Shown here: in pieces, positions 1-11,742 of the stretch
How positions within the stretch are numbered: position 1 is the stretch's first letter
Layout: the number at the start of each line of letters is the position of its first letter
Source: Nemophila menziesii
Lineage: Eukaryota > Streptophyta > Magnoliopsida > Boraginales > Hydrophyllaceae
Direction of reading: 5' to 3'
DNA: 64,000 bases
Assembly (NCBI GenBank): GCA_029959085.1
Contig: JARWIR010000017.1
Coordinates: 22,185,507 to 22,249,506, forward strand
Translations under genes and position numbers: made by a program
Notes under the pieces: model-generated
What the model saw: only the letters and a program-made list of their open reading frames with translations
Database searches by the model: none
What the model was told of the DNA's origin: nothing

Positions 1-38
1 CTTAATACAATGGAGATTTGAAGACCATATAAAACGAC

Positions 39-740
39 CTATTTCATGTTCAAAACATCTATTAACTCCGACGTGAATATTCTCTGATGACCTTTCCATT
101 CGAAACCGTTTATTATAAGAACTACCAAAATTTCATTGAATGATGAATAATCACTTGATTGCCTAAGTCTTGATCGTGCTAAACAATGAGCACATACATT
201 TACTTCTTTATATATACCTTTAATTTTGAACGAGACATTATTTTCCAACAACACCTGAATCCCATCTATCCAAAAAGCCACTGAACCTCTTCCCCACTCC
301 ACATGATTAATCGTGCATATAACCTCATGAGAATCCACTTTCACCCATAGCTCTCTCACTCCCATACCCATAACTATGTGGAGTCCCTCCCGAATAGCAT
401 TAACTCTGAGACTACCGCCGAGTATCCCCTTATAATCATGGTAAAAACTTTCCCCCAATTTCGCTCCTTGTCCCTCAAGACAACATATGCACTTCCTTTC
501 GCTTGATCCTCGCTCCAACTCCCATCTATGTTAAGTTTATATCCATGAATCGATTAATTCCACCCAATCCATTCGACATGATCATTATGCTTAACGGTTT
601 TCTTTTTATGTCATCACAGGCATTCAAATAATTGACGGCAAACCATTTCGCCTTTTTAATTAAAATTTCTACACCCGGGGATGGCCCACTATTAAACACC
701 ATCTCATTGTGTTCCTTCTAATCCACAACTACTAAAGAGG
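39..740 (-). pseudogene. LINE-type RNase H domain fragment, unit 1
   Basis: The minus strand encodes the RNase H-like (RVT_3) domain found at the end of plant LINE polyproteins and related domesticated proteins. Read from right to left there is a linker containing HVEWIGWN, an in-frame stop, then KLNIDGSWSEDQAKGSAY with the first catalytic Asp region. The frame then shifts, and the rest lies in the 39-518 frame: NAIREGLHIVMGMGVRELWV, then KVDSHEVICTIN (a VDS Asp motif), then IYKEVNVCAHCLARS. At least one stop and one frameshift separate the catalytic halves, so no working RNase H can be made. Reverse transcriptase and endonuclease domains are not visible. It could also be a decayed domesticated RNase H-like gene. 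Confidence 0.8.
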
Positions 741-2330
741 GGAAAAACACATTCCAACTCAGCGTTCTAGCCTAGATTTTTATTCTACCACATCACGTCA
801 CTCAGCCTCCTAGATTTGTCTCGAGATTGCAGGTGAAGTCACCCGGGGCCTCCTGGATATTGTGCACCTCTTCAGAACCCTGCCACTATTCACAGCCCTG
901 TTGCCGCTGCTGATGGATGTGCTTTCCTCATGTTTGGTAATACCACTATAGTCCTTGTTCTCTTGTAAACTTGGACCCCTAAATGTTGTGAAATTGTAGC
1001 CACAGTTTCCTACTCTACTCTATGTTCTGCAATATGGCGACAGAGTACCTCATCGAAAACTGCAATTTCTGCAGCAAATTTGGCATAAGTTGGTATCCGC
1101 TCCCGACCCGCCGATCTTCTAACCCTAGAGACATATATCCTGCGTTATTGGGCCGATTTTTGTCCACTTTATATCAAAACGACCACAACCAAAAAATGTT
1201 TTCCTTCAAAATATTAAGAATCTCTCAAAGATAGAGCTAAAAGAGTTGTACCAAACATGTAATTTATGTCTCATAAAAGATTATATTTTTGTTCATGCAT
1301 ATAATAACGTGTTTGGAATTTACAGAAAAATGATTATTGGTCATGATAATTTAAAAAACAAAAGAACATTTATTGGATGTGTAGCATCTTTCATTGATTT
1401 CCCATTCAAGGTATGTCCCTAGAGTTGGTTCATCTAATTTTTTGGTTTCTTTAATGATGGGATAGGATTTTCTTACCTCGTTGTACTCTGTTGGTTCATA
1501 TTGCTCACTTGTGATGTTTAATAAAAAATGGTCAATGGTTAATGTTTAACTTATTGTTCTAAAGGTGGTAATTTTAGTTTTCAAGTGGTGTGTTCAATTA
1601 TGATTAAAAGAGTAAAAGCAAGTATTTGTGTTATGCTATTATACTAATTGAAGATCTCCAATCAAATTGCGTGGGGAGAAATAAACATCACGTAGACAAA
1701 ATTAAACATCTAACAAACTATTAAAGATTATGTAAAAAAATATTGAATGGGCGTAATGAATAACAAGTTTAGTATTTAAACTTAAACTGAACATATTTAG
1801 CATGTTTTTTGTTTGTAGATCATAAATACTTTAAAGTAATTTCTAGAAGACACTATATATAAATACAATATAAAAGAAGTATATTAACTATGGTGATCAT
1901 AGGTTGGATCAATAATTCTTCTAGAAAGACTAGGAAGTGGGGAAAGTTTTGTTTTAATTGGAGAACACTCATTAAGTGGGGGTTTTGGAGATTCAAATGA
2001 AGCCTAGAATGCAATTACTACCATTTCAGCATCATCAGGATAAAGAAAAAGGGAGATCATAAGGGTTAATATATGACTATCAGCTATGGTTACCATTTAG
2101 TATCACCAGGACAAAATTATAGATGAAATTAATAACAAAAATTAAAGAGAAAATCTCCCAGGCAAAGAGGCTTTGTTACCCCTTCCATACAAACATCTGA
2201 CAACAATATTGATGATACAACACATTAAATTCTTATGTATTTAACAAAAAAAAATCAATCTGAGACAAAAACCATAGCTAACGACCTTGTAATATACCAT
2301 TGTACATTATCATTTTGTTTGCAATATAAC
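741..2330. other. Unit 1: conserved stretch, no gene recognised
   Basis: No convincing gene. The 780-1400 part is conserved in all units that reach it, and at 1319-1326 it has a splice-acceptor-like end before a short GATTATTGGTCATGATAA stretch. From ~1500 to 1850 it is paralogous to 9900-10130 plus 10755-10860 of the same unit (shared motif around TTGAATGGGCGTAA.GAATAAC and a T-rich run ending in TAGATC). The unit therefore contains two old copies of one module. The equivalent in unit 2 is 12670-14259. Confidence 0.5.
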
Positions 2331-2453
2331 TTATAGTTATCATTTTCTGCAGGCTGCTTAACCTGATACACACAGATTGATTGTGGAGTTAATCTTTTGG
2401 TTCCATCATAGTTAAAAGTTATTATCTAATAACGGCTTTGAAAGATTTTATAT

Positions 2454-2645
2454 GTGAGCATGGGACTCTTCTCGACGAAAAGAAATGAAAACTTAGATAT
2501 CAGTGACAAGGTTATGAGCACTGGCTTTAACCGCCTTAGATACCATGTAGCTGGCAGTCATGAAGATGTTGTCAGTTGTAAGAATGTACCTACACATGTT
2601 AAGTATGTTTGTGTAAATGAGCTACTCGATAATAGAGATAATTAG
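2454..2645 (+). pseudogene. hAT transposase BED-finger fragment, unit 1
   Basis: The 63-residue frame contains GFNRLRYHVAG, then EDVVSCKNVPTHVK. This is the second half of the BED-type zinc finger of plant hAT (DUF659-type) transposases, where the usual pattern is G-x-N-R-L/F-K-x-H-L-A-G followed by D-V-x-x-C-x-x-V-P. The first Cys pair of the finger and the whole catalytic domain are missing or unreadable. An intron-like acceptor (TTTTCTGCAG) lies ~100 bp upstream. It cannot encode a transposase. Recognition rests on the motif only. Confidence 0.6.
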
Positions 2646-3049
2646 TCAAGGAAGATTAGAAGCTCTATACTCCTCTAAAGAGAAAGAGAGTGCTTACTCA
2701 TGCATCCATTTCAGGGACTAAGATTTTGTCAGGAGAGTTTAAAGTCGGTTGTAGAATCTAGTTAGAGGAATGTGTAGATAATTTAAATAGGTCCATATTG
2801 AATATTTTTGTTGATCACTTTGCAGAAGTTAAAGCATTTATCAGTGAAGTAATTAAACCACTTGATTCAGTCACCACGATTATTGGTCATAGTTTTCGAA
2901 ATATATCCTTTTGATTTGGACATTCCTTAAAGTCAGGGATACTTGATAAGTAACGGAAGTCAATTAGGAGTTGAGATTAAGAAGTTATGCTAATGCCTCC
3001 ACTGTGGCTCGAACTAGTCTGACAATAAGTAAAAACGAGTTAGGCTATT

Positions 3050-4323
3050 TTACTCCATCTAAGTAGGCCCATTTGTACCCAAACGTTTTTAGGATGCTAT
3101 AGAAGTTTTTTAGAAGCTCATAACATATGACTACACAATTTTGGAGAGCTAAAAAATGCTGGAGTAGAAGCAAGACGTAAGAAGAAGGAGAAGAAGGGTT
3201 CCACCATTCTTTAACATTCCAAATCCGTTTTCGAATTCCGACTAGTGTGAAAAGACTAATTATCCGTGTGTGAAAAAACTAATTTTCCCTTACATTTATA
3301 AACATCTAATTACTTACCTTTGAGAGTTACTAGAAATACTTAAATATATTTCTTCCATATTCAAATCGTTTAGTAGTTTAAATTGCAATTCAATCTTAGA
3401 TTTTACTTTTCGTTCTTTATCAACAATCCTAGTTAATCTTTATTTACCGTACTTTTGTTTTTATAATCATAAACCCATCAAATATATATAGTAAATTACT
3501 TTTATTCGAATCTCAATCTACCATACTTGTAAAAACAATATCTTAACTTTCATAGTGCATGTGGAAACGATAACCCCTTCATATATTTATTATTACTTTT
3601 CAATATCATGTACACTTGCGGGTAGTAAAACTTTCCTATACTATATACTTATTTATCACACTCTTGGGTATTACAATAACCGACACCACTGCCGGAGGTG
3701 GCACTAATCCTGTTCAGAGAGTCTTTGAGTGAAACGTCTCCTAGCATGAAAGTCTATGAAAATGTGAATTATCTAAGAGTGCAAAATTATTTGATTGACA
3801 AGTGGGTAGGCATATATAATGCATAAAAAGGGAATAATTGAGTACATATTAGAGTGTAAATTCAAATTCTTAGACAATTATTTGTTTAGTTAGTGAGGAG
3901 AGACCCAAAAGCTCAGTCTTAATTGTTCAGATATACATACTATCTTACCATAAGCCTACTTTATACTAAAAAACCTTAAGATTAATATATATGTGGTTTA
4001 ATAAAAAAGAGTGAAAAAGAAGTTAGTAAGTAGGTCATTAAAATTTCATGCATTTGTAGAGGATCGCCCTATACCAACCACTTTAAGGTTGGTATTTTAG
4101 TCTCTCTTTTTGTATCGTGAAAGTTAATCGTTTTTTACATTATAATATTGTGAGGTTTTACATAAAAAGTATTTTTGTGGATTAACTTTTAGAGTATGAA
4201 TTTATGAGAAGTGTTTGTTCATTACTTGAGATTATAACATGCTTCTTCCTTGGAAAACATTTGAACATTAGGCCTAGTTTGTGTTTACTTTGTCGAGACG
4301 ATAAAGATTTGAGTTGGGGGTCC
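3050..4323 (+). mobile_element. Ty3/gypsy remnant interior, unit 1
   Basis: Remains of a gypsy element upstream of a clear LTR. A probable 5' LTR tail ends at TATTTATCACAC (about 3650-3663). It is followed at 3681-3699 by GACACCACTGCCGGAGG, a decayed version of the GCCGGGG primer-site core seen intact at 49618. From about 3740 to 4323 the sequence matches the 3' interior of the element at 53500-53994, for example AGTGAGGAGAGACCCAAAAG against AGTGAGGAGAGAGCCAAAAG. No gag or pol remains, so nearly the whole coding interior has been deleted. Confidence 0.6.
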
Positions 4324-5797
4324 TGATGTCTCGCATTTTGTGATCAATAGAGACTCACGAAACATACTTTAGGGAAATGTTTTAGAATTATTGTGGGATT
4401 TATCCCTTTATTTTGCATGATTTGAGTCTATAGCAAATCTTGGATATATATGTATTTTTGGTGCAATTAGAGATGATTTTTGTGTTAAGTGTATAGATCC
4501 TAGGACCAGGGATGATACTAGACACCATCATGAAGCTAAGAATTTACAAGCTAAGGACGGACACAAGTCAAGTCGCGAAGGAGCCAAAAGTTTCTCTAGA
4601 AGCTCAACAAAAATTGTCGATAAAACATCTACACCAATTTTGGAAACTCACGTTAGATAATTTTGAGGAGTTTGATCATGAAATAAAATCTCAATGTATA
4701 CCTTTGAGTCTAGGTTGCGTGATAATAAAAGGTTTGAAAATCAGAGTTGAAATGAGAAAGTTATGGACATTTTTCTACAAAGGCCCAAGATGTCCAACTT
4801 CAACAAAGAGTCCACTAAGCCACTTATGACTTATTTAAGTGGGCCCAACTAGTCCAAACGTCTTTATGGGTATAAAAATTTGTTTTTAGCGTTAAAACAA
4901 ACCACTTATAATTGTATAGAGTTGTGAAAATATCGACAAAGATTTAGAGCAAAAGAAGCAATAACACACACCTTCTTTCACTTTATTTTCATATTAAATA
5001 ATGTAATTTATTTTTTACCTTTATTTATTGGAATTATGAATTAATTATATTTTATTTCTTTATCTAAGCATGAGTTGAAGATATTTAGCTTGATATTTCA
5101 TATATATGAACTCTAGATTTCATTTAGGATTATTTTCCATGAAATTTGGAATTGCATGCATACTTATGTTCCATGTAGTTATTTTTCTTGATCACATATT
5201 GAGTTGTGATAGATTAAAGTACCCCCAGGCTAGGAGAGTTTACTGTTTAGAAAATAAATTATAAATGTTTAGTTGAGTTTGAGAACCGGGAGATCTACTC
5301 TAGCTAGATAAATAATTTAGGATTTGAACTTAGATATTATCTAATTTTGTCGGATTAATCGGAAGAGGTTTCTAGGATTAGTTAGTATCCCCTACTTCCC
5401 AGGAGCAACTTATGGTGTACCTTAGAATTTTGGTTAGCAACTGAAATTTCCAATTTATCCTTTAATCAAAGAATTGTCCTAAAGCATGCTAGTGGTGAGA
5501 ATGCAATCTTGAGATATTCATTTATACATCGTATCTTAAGCTTTATTATTATAGTTCTTTGATTTTGTTTTAGTAATCCTTAGTTTTGTGTTTCCTAGTA
5601 GTACTTAATCTCTCAAAAATAAATTAAAAATACTTTTTGTTTTAGTTGTAGTTTTTCCAACGATATCTAAATTAGAATTAAAATCACGTGTTTAACTTCT
5701 ACTTCCTTGTGGGGACAGTAACTTATCACTTTTTATTACTTATGACAACTCGTACACTTGCACGGAGTCTTCAACAAATGTTAATTTTTATATCACA
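4324..5797 (+). mobile_element. Gypsy 3' LTR, unit 1
   Basis: LTR of about 1.47 kb that begins TGATGTCTCGCA directly after a purine-rich tract (GATTTGAGTTGGGGGTCC) and ends TTTTTATATCACA. It is preceded by a hairpin (4288-4306) also found before the LTR at 53995. A 105-codon ORF at 4512-4829 lies wholly inside the LTR and has no recognisable domain, so it is not called as a gene. A reverse-strand relative lies at 55600-57093. Confidence 0.75.
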
Positions 5798-6784
5798 CCT
5801 CGTAAAAAATCAATCATTTATACTTGCACTATAGTTCCCTCAGTTTTTGAAACTATAACATAGTTTAGTTAGAAGGTTATTTTAAACTCATTGATCCCAC
5901 TGGCCAGATGTTTAATTGAAATATATGCATTTTTAAACATGTGTTAGTTATATCTTATATCAAGTGTTCTTTTCTAGTTATTCGATATAAAGGGTCCTTT
6001 TTATTTTCATGGATGGAGAGGATAAATATCTATCCTTGATGCACTTGTATAGTGTAACACAATGGGAGGATGTGCGTCCATTGCAACAGAATAAGATTTC
6101 ACAACAAGACATCTTTGCGGGCTCCTTTATAATATTTTTCATGTATCACCATATATGTAAGCAGTTTTTATGTTGAGGTCAAGTCATATTGTTACCAATT
6201 CATCTATGAAGGGGTATAAAACCATTAATATATGAATTGTAAAGCATTAAATTTAAACTGATATGTTGGCTTTAATAGTGTTGTATTGTAACCCTTAATG
6301 TATTAACAGTGGTATATTATTATTTTTATATGCATGATTTTAATATATATGAACACATTGTTATGAGATCTTGATTTTTAGAACCCTTATCGTAATCCTT
6401 GTCTTTTTAATGTGTAATTAATTTACCGGTAAGTTAAAAGGTATTGCGTGAGATGGTATATACCCATAATCCGTGTGACATAAGTATATAACACGCCCTA
6501 AAAATGCTATCATTGCGGATTACGCAAGGAAGATGTTAAAGGTTTAATTTACATGTAATGCAGTGGGTATATGCCACCATAGATAATCAGGTTTTTATTT
6601 TAAACTCTCACATATTAAGTTTAGTCTTTATTGAGTTTATAAAGTGATTAACATAGTTTATTTGGGGTTTACATAATGCTTAATGGTTAAAGTGTAGGAA
6701 TTTACATATTAATTATTGTTTATAGGTCCTTGGTCGGTAACAATTGTGGGTGTTGAACATCCACACTCATCATAAAAACCAAAT
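5798..6784. other. Unit 1: no gene seen; one small ORF
   Basis: AT-rich spacer. The only readable frame is a 55-codon ORF at 6009-6176 beginning MDGEDKYLSLMHLYS. It is identical in unit 2 and not recognised; too short to support a gene. The unit 2 equivalent is 17727-18717. Confidence 0.4.
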
Positions 6785-7080
6785 TTGTAATAAAAACTGC
6801 TACAAGATGTGTAATATATTGCAAAAATAAGGGTAAACAATTGTATCCTTGCACAAGACAATAAAAAAAGGTAACATTCTTAATCATTTGCGTCACATAG
6901 GTTTAAAAATATCCAAAAGTATTAAAGTGCATTAAAAAGATTCAAGCTGGTAATAAACACTACTACAAGATGTCTAATACATTACAAAAACAAGAGTAAC
7001 CAATTCATCCTTACACATGACGATATAAAAGGGCATATTCTTAAATATTTGCCTCACATAGGCTTACAAAATTCCATTAT
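6785..7080. repeat. Two-copy ~160-bp direct repeat, unit 1
   Basis: The stretch TAATAAAAACTGCTACAAGA at 6788 recurs in altered form at 6950 (TAATAAACACTACTACAAGA). The match continues for about 125 bp through TTGCGTCACATAGG against TTGCCTCACATAGG. Confidence 0.7.
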
Positions 7081-7159
7081 ATTAGAAAATTAGTAAAAAT
7101 AATTCGAGCCTTTCCCACCTTCCAATATGGGGAGAAGATAGACAATGATCTATATCGTA

Positions 7160-7495
7160 ATTAACTTTGTTATCAAATTGCGTTATAAGTATCTTGGAAT
7201 TCTATGTCACATACCCAGCACTGCAACTACATGGACTTTTGTTATCAAATTGCACTATAGGTCCCTAAAAGATTTTTGGAGGTATAAACCCCATAAAAAG
7301 AAAGTGGCTAATAGCCTACCACGTAAATGGGTAAAACCCACCATTGAAACTGCAGACCTTTGTTTTAAAATGTCACTATAGACATCTTAAAATCTATTTC
7401 ACATATAAAAATGGGTATAACCCCCACCTCTACAATTGCAGGGACTTTTTTTATCAAATTGCATTATAGGTCCTTGAAAATTCTATATCACATAC
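7160..7495. repeat. Degenerate four-copy repeat, unit 1
   Basis: A motif of the form TTTGTTATCAAATTGCACTATAGGTCC recurs, with changes, starting near 7166, 7237, 7358 and 7445. Each copy is followed by a diverged TCTATxTCACATAxA stretch. A 78-codon ORF at 7145-7381 runs across these repeats and is not taken as a gene. The unit 2 copy is 19093-19428. Confidence 0.6.
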
Positions 7496-8174
7496 ATAAA
7501 ACGGGTACATATTAACATAATCAGAATACATAACATTATGCGTAAATTACTACCTATATATACATAAATTATAAACAAAACACACATATCTAAACCCAAT
7601 ACTAAACAATACACACATACAACCAATAATATTACATAAAACTACATAAATCATTAATTTGTGAATAAGTTCAAATACCAAATATAAGACGTACTAATTT
7701 ATACAACATAATAAATAATTAGAGTTAATAAAAACACTTTATATCAACCAATAAAGGATAAAAAAATTAGGTGTTACTCAATAATTTTAGGAAAAAAAAC
7801 AAAATTTAATACAATCCCTATAAGAGGGTCTTATTCAACCTATAAAATAAATTTTCATTTAGTATCTTTGAAAATATTATTTCTAGTGAATTAAAACTCT
7901 CCAATGGCCAAACTATTTTTCTCTTTAAATATAAAATTTTACTTGTCATAAAAATAGAGTGTTATTGTTAAGTGGGCTAGAAACAAAATAAGCCCAAATC
8001 ACATGATTGTCAAGTAGGCATCATTTTTTTTTATCTTTAATCTCAATTTAGTTTGTACATGACCAATCCATAACACACGGGCTTATAATATAACACTTAC
8101 ACACACTAGTATATCTTAAAAAAATTTAACCTAAAAAATAAAGACGGCCACCGAAATCAAACTTCTCTGTTCAA

Positions 8175-8982
8175 GGTTTCCTTCTATATAGCCTCCTGGA
8201 TTAGGAAGACATTGTTAGTCTGTTAATAGCAAGCAATATAGATGGCACTTTCTTAAAGGTACTTACTTACTTGTTTAATACTTGGAAAAATTAGTTTGGA
8301 CTAATCTTGTTTTTTGTCATTTGGTGTGCAGGTTGTATGAGGTTCCACTGATAAATACATAGAGAAAAGTGCAATATTGATTAGTGAAATGTTCAATTAT
8401 GCACGTGATTATCAAGTAAGAAAGGACATATTAGATGTTTATTATACGCACGCTTTTGATATATGATAAATATTTAAATCTTGTTTTTCTTATCCATCCA
8501 GACTTGCATAATCTTTATAGATGAGATTGATGTGATTGGTGGACGTAAATTCAGTGAAAAAACAATTGTTGATCGTGAAATCTAGAGAATTTGAATGGAG
8601 GTAGGAAAGGTACCTCAATTAAATAAAAAATAAATTAGTACTTTACATGTTGAGATAAATTATATTGGTATATATATCCAGGAAAAAATGATGTAGTGGT
8701 CCCGGGTCTTCTTTGTCTAAGTAGATTAGATAGAAAAATCGAGATACCTGAGCAATAAGGATTGAAAAATCTCAAGATTCATTTCGTTTTGAAATTTAAA
8801 CTTGCCGAGTTACTACACTAATATTTTTATTAAGTTATTTCGTGAATCATCAAAGTATTTATTGAAAACTAGTTTGTGCACAGGGTTCCAATTGAGCCGA
8901 TTTTTGTAATATTTTTACGTAAATCGGTATGGAAGCTAATCCTGCAAAGTTTGATTATGTCATCCATCAAGATTTAGTGAAG
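8175..8982 (+). pseudogene. RPT4: RPT4 (26S proteasome ATPase) fragment, unit 1
   Basis: Exon-intron fragment of RPT4 (subunit 10B), one of the six AAA+ ATPases of the 26S proteasome base. Exon a (to 8258) reads LLYS.., a decayed Walker A, then LIASNIDGTFLK. Exon b (8332-8415) follows a GTGTGCAG acceptor: VV-stop-GSTDKYIEKSAILISE, then MFNYARDYQ. Exon c (8502-8600) reads [19 protein letters not shown] with an intact Walker B DEID, then stops. A later piece reads GLLCLSRLDRKIEIPEQ (arginine-finger region). The last piece (about 8912-8982) reads KFDYVIHQDLVK. In RPT4 the matching order is ..ASNIDANFLK, VVSSAIIDKYIGESARLI, CIIFMDEIDAIGG, LDRKIEIPLP, DYVIHEDFMK. Introns are kept, so it is not a processed copy. 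N-terminal coiled coil and C-terminus are absent. Several stops make it dead. Confidence 0.88.
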
Positions 8983-10118
8983 GTAAAATTTAATTATCGG
9001 TTCGATTATTAGTGCAATTAACTTAAAAAATGTATTTCAAGAAACGAATCGTTTGTATTTTTTTGTACATGTATATCATAAGTATTATTCAATTTACAGG
9101 AAAAGATAGTTGGTCATAATATTTCAAAAATAAAAATATTCTTTATAATTAGGGTATAGCCCTCCTAATTATAATGGCAAAAGCATAAATAACGAGATTT
9201 CGAAGGTGATTGATATGAGAGCAGCCACGATCTTATTAGTTGCTTCATAAAATTGCTGCTATATTCTATGAATTCACGTCTTCAAAATCATCATCACACT
9301 GGAGCTACTGTGAATGAAATTCAACAGAAAGTGGGTAATGCGACGGTACTAGTTCATGTTCAAGAAGTTGTTCCGATTCAAATCCTGGATGATGAAAATC
9401 AAATGCACGGTGTGGAAAATTGGCATAAGAAACCACCATAGTAAAGGTTATAATATTAATTTTTTTTGTCTAATTAATTTAAGTTCTTTTTGGTTATAAT
9501 TATGTTGTTTTGATTTTAGGTTTGAGTTAATGTTTAGAGGAGAGTTTTTGTGGGAAGAAAGAGAAATGCAGAGGCGTGTTATGTGTAAATCTTTTGTGTA
9601 AGTAGAAAAAGTCGAATCACAATTGATGTAGTTATTTAGAGAATTTAGTTTGAACAACAAAAAAAAAATTTAGATTTCATTTTCTTTGTTTAGAGTTGTT
9701 AAAATTCTTTGCTATAGAATGTTAAAATGTTGGAATTTTGTATTATTGAATGAAATTTTAACAACTTATTAGCTTTTTGTTTCCTCCATTATTGAAGATT
9801 TCAAACATTCAAACATTAAAAAAAAATTTAGTTAGAGACTATGACGACGAAGACGGTTGGCGCTGACGTGGCGGTGACATGGCGTCATGTTGCATTGACT
9901 AACGATCAACCAACGGTGTAAATTTTATTTTGACAATGGATGTGTTCAAAATTGGATTAGAGGAGTAAAAGAAAGTATTGGCGTTATGCTATTATATTAA
10001 AAGAAGACATATCCAATATAATTGTCTATGGAGGATATAACATCCTGTATATACAATTTAAATTTACCACATTATTAAAGATTATGTAGATAGATATTGA
10101 ATGGGCGTAAAGAATAAC
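8983..10118. other. Unit 1: AT-rich stretch with small ORF
   Basis: Contains a 62-codon ORF at 9253-9441, beginning MLLYSMNSRLQNHHHTGATV. It is identical in unit 2 (21186-21374) and not recognised. The ORF is preceded by a short stretch with a GGTCATAATATTTC element paralogous to 1336-1350. From 9900 onward lies the second copy of the internal module also seen at 1560-1830. The unit 2 equivalent is 20916-22050. Confidence 0.4.
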
Positions 10119-10787
10119 ATGTTAAATATGTGTAGATAAATTCTGTTACATACTAACCCTAAATATGTGCATATAGATTCATTAAAAATATTTTTAGGCC
10201 ATAGGTAATAGCCTAAAAATAGAATTTATTAGGAATAATATAACAATTTTAGACTTGTACCTGCAATAAAATGTGTACAAGCTCTGTGCTACCAAAACGT
10301 GAAGCTTCGAGAAAGCATTAATTAACATTATCGGCCCCACCTTCAAATAATATACCGAGTAAACCTTGAATTGCAGTTACAGATATACCTGGAAGCCCAA
10401 ACAGGGGCAAATGAACTAGATAAAAGTGTGAGTGGAAAACAAGATGCATTGTGAGTGGAAAAATGCAGCTTGTATTCCACCTACACTTTTCTCTAGTTCA
10501 TTTGACCCTGGTTGGGCTTCAGGTATATCTGCAATTGAAGGTTAACTCGGTATGTTAGTTGAAGGTGGGGCCGATAATGTTAATCAATTCTTTCTTGAAG
10601 TTTCACGTTTTGGTAACACCGAACTTGTACGCATTTTATTGCAGGTACAAGTCTAAAGTTGTTATATTATTCCTAGTAAATTCCATTTCTAGGGTATTAC
10701 CTATGGCATAAAAACATTTTTAATGAATCTATCTACACATTTTTAGGTTTAGTATGTAACTGAATCTATCTACACATATTTGGCATG
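10119..10787. repeat. Large inverted repeat (hairpin), unit 1
   Basis: Two arms of about 330 bp, 10119-10449 and 10463-10787, are reverse complements with scattered mismatches, separated by a 13-nt loop (10450-10462). Each arm carries the same ankyrin-protein exon, in opposite direction. The outer arm ends repeat the flanking ..TATCTACACATATTTGGCATG sequence in inverted form, so the flank was included in the inversion. Unit 3 has the empty site near 28226. No clear target duplication flanks it. Confidence 0.9.
10499..10654 (+). pseudogene. Ankyrin-protein exon fragment in hairpin arm, unit 1
   Basis: Same exon as at 22431 but more decayed: 6 bp are missing after SGISA and a TAA stop follows where unit 2 has GGT TTA. 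The inverted copy lies at about 10255-10415. It ends at the same GTACAAG donor. Confidence 0.5.
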
Positions 10788-11125
10788 TTTTTTGTTTCTA
10801 GATCGTAAAACGTGTAGCTAACAAAGTTGGAAGTATTTATTAGGGTGCTTGTTATCATGTTCCATTTTTAATTGCTTGACTTGTTTTAACATTGGTAAAA
10901 ACCTTGTGAATGACTATAACATATGCATCTTTTGTACCTGTAATATATACATATCAATCATGATTGTATATTGTTAAGTATGGGTTACATTGTTAATTAT
11001 GAGTTACAGCTGTTAAATAAAGATATAGGACATCTAATATACTAACAATAGTTAAGTAATTGATAGGTGGAGAAGTATGTTAAGTCTTCTCCTTAACATC
11101 CCACTCAAGATTAGCACATAATTAT

Positions 11126-11431
11126 TTAGCCACTAGACTCGATCGTATCTCTTATTTTCATAGATTCAAGCTTCATATATGTTCAAGACTCGGTTTTTTA
11201 GCTCCTACTATGAATCTTTGGATCAACACGGTAATTAGTAAAAATGTGCAAGAGAATGATATTCATTTGCATGATCAAAACAGTCATTATCGATTACCTA
11301 AAGTGGTTTACTTTAGTAAAACTTTAACCTCATTAAAGCTATATAACACATGGTTTGAAGAATCTAGAGAGATATATCTAGTTAATGAATCTTGTGAAGA
11401 AAATTTAATCAAAAGGGAAAAGAGTGAGTAA
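11126..11431 (+). pseudogene. F-box/LRR protein fragment, unit 1
   Basis: The frame 11210-11431 reads NVQENDIHLHDQNSHYRLPK, then VVYFSKTLTSLKLYNTWFEE. This is the LRR entry typical of plant F-box/FBD/LRR proteins (..LP..V..S.TLTSLKL..). A preceding stretch matches the ATRLHYISY..IKLHICS region seen in unit 3 but is out of frame. The F-box itself is absent: the sequence jumps from ..ACATCCCACTCAAGA (11105) straight to ..TTAGCCACTAGACT, so the 5' half of the gene was lost in the lineage of units 1 and 2. Confidence 0.75.
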
Positions 11432-11606
11432 TGCTTAATTTTTATTTATTTTAGTGTTGTTTGTGATTTTAATTCATTTTTTTTATTATTTATTAGTATT
11501 TAATCACATATCTTAGCTCAATGTTATGTATTATGCAAAAATTGCTAGGTCTACGAACCTTGAGACGGTGAACTAACAAGCTATATACATCTTTGTTTTT
11601 TATTAG

Positions 11607-11742
11607 GTCATCGTGGAAAACTTGAACAAGGCAAGAAGGTAAAAAATTTCACTCATATTACCTTATTTTTAAAGAAATTACACAATTTCTTTTAACTAAT
11701 TTACCAATTGATTTTATAGTAAGAAAAAGAGGGTCACAATTA
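11607..11742 (+). pseudogene. B3-like exon pieces, unit 1, truncated
   Basis: The 32-nt exon (11607-11638) and the first ~23 nt of the next exon (from 11720, KKRVTIS) are present. The sequence then switches at about 11743 to the ~190 bp that precede each unit start. The equivalent in unit 2 is 23623-23760. This is the joint at which the B3-like gene was fused to the RNase H end of the next unit. Confidence 0.55.

Noticed and set aside
4512..4829. 105-codon ORF, conserved in unit 2
   Set aside because: It lies entirely within the gypsy LTR (4324-5797). Its conservation reflects the recent unit duplication, and there is no recognisable domain.
7145..7381. 78-codon ORF, repeated at 19078-19314
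   Set aside because: It crosses a degenerate nucleotide repeat whose copies lie in different frames, so the open frame is chance.
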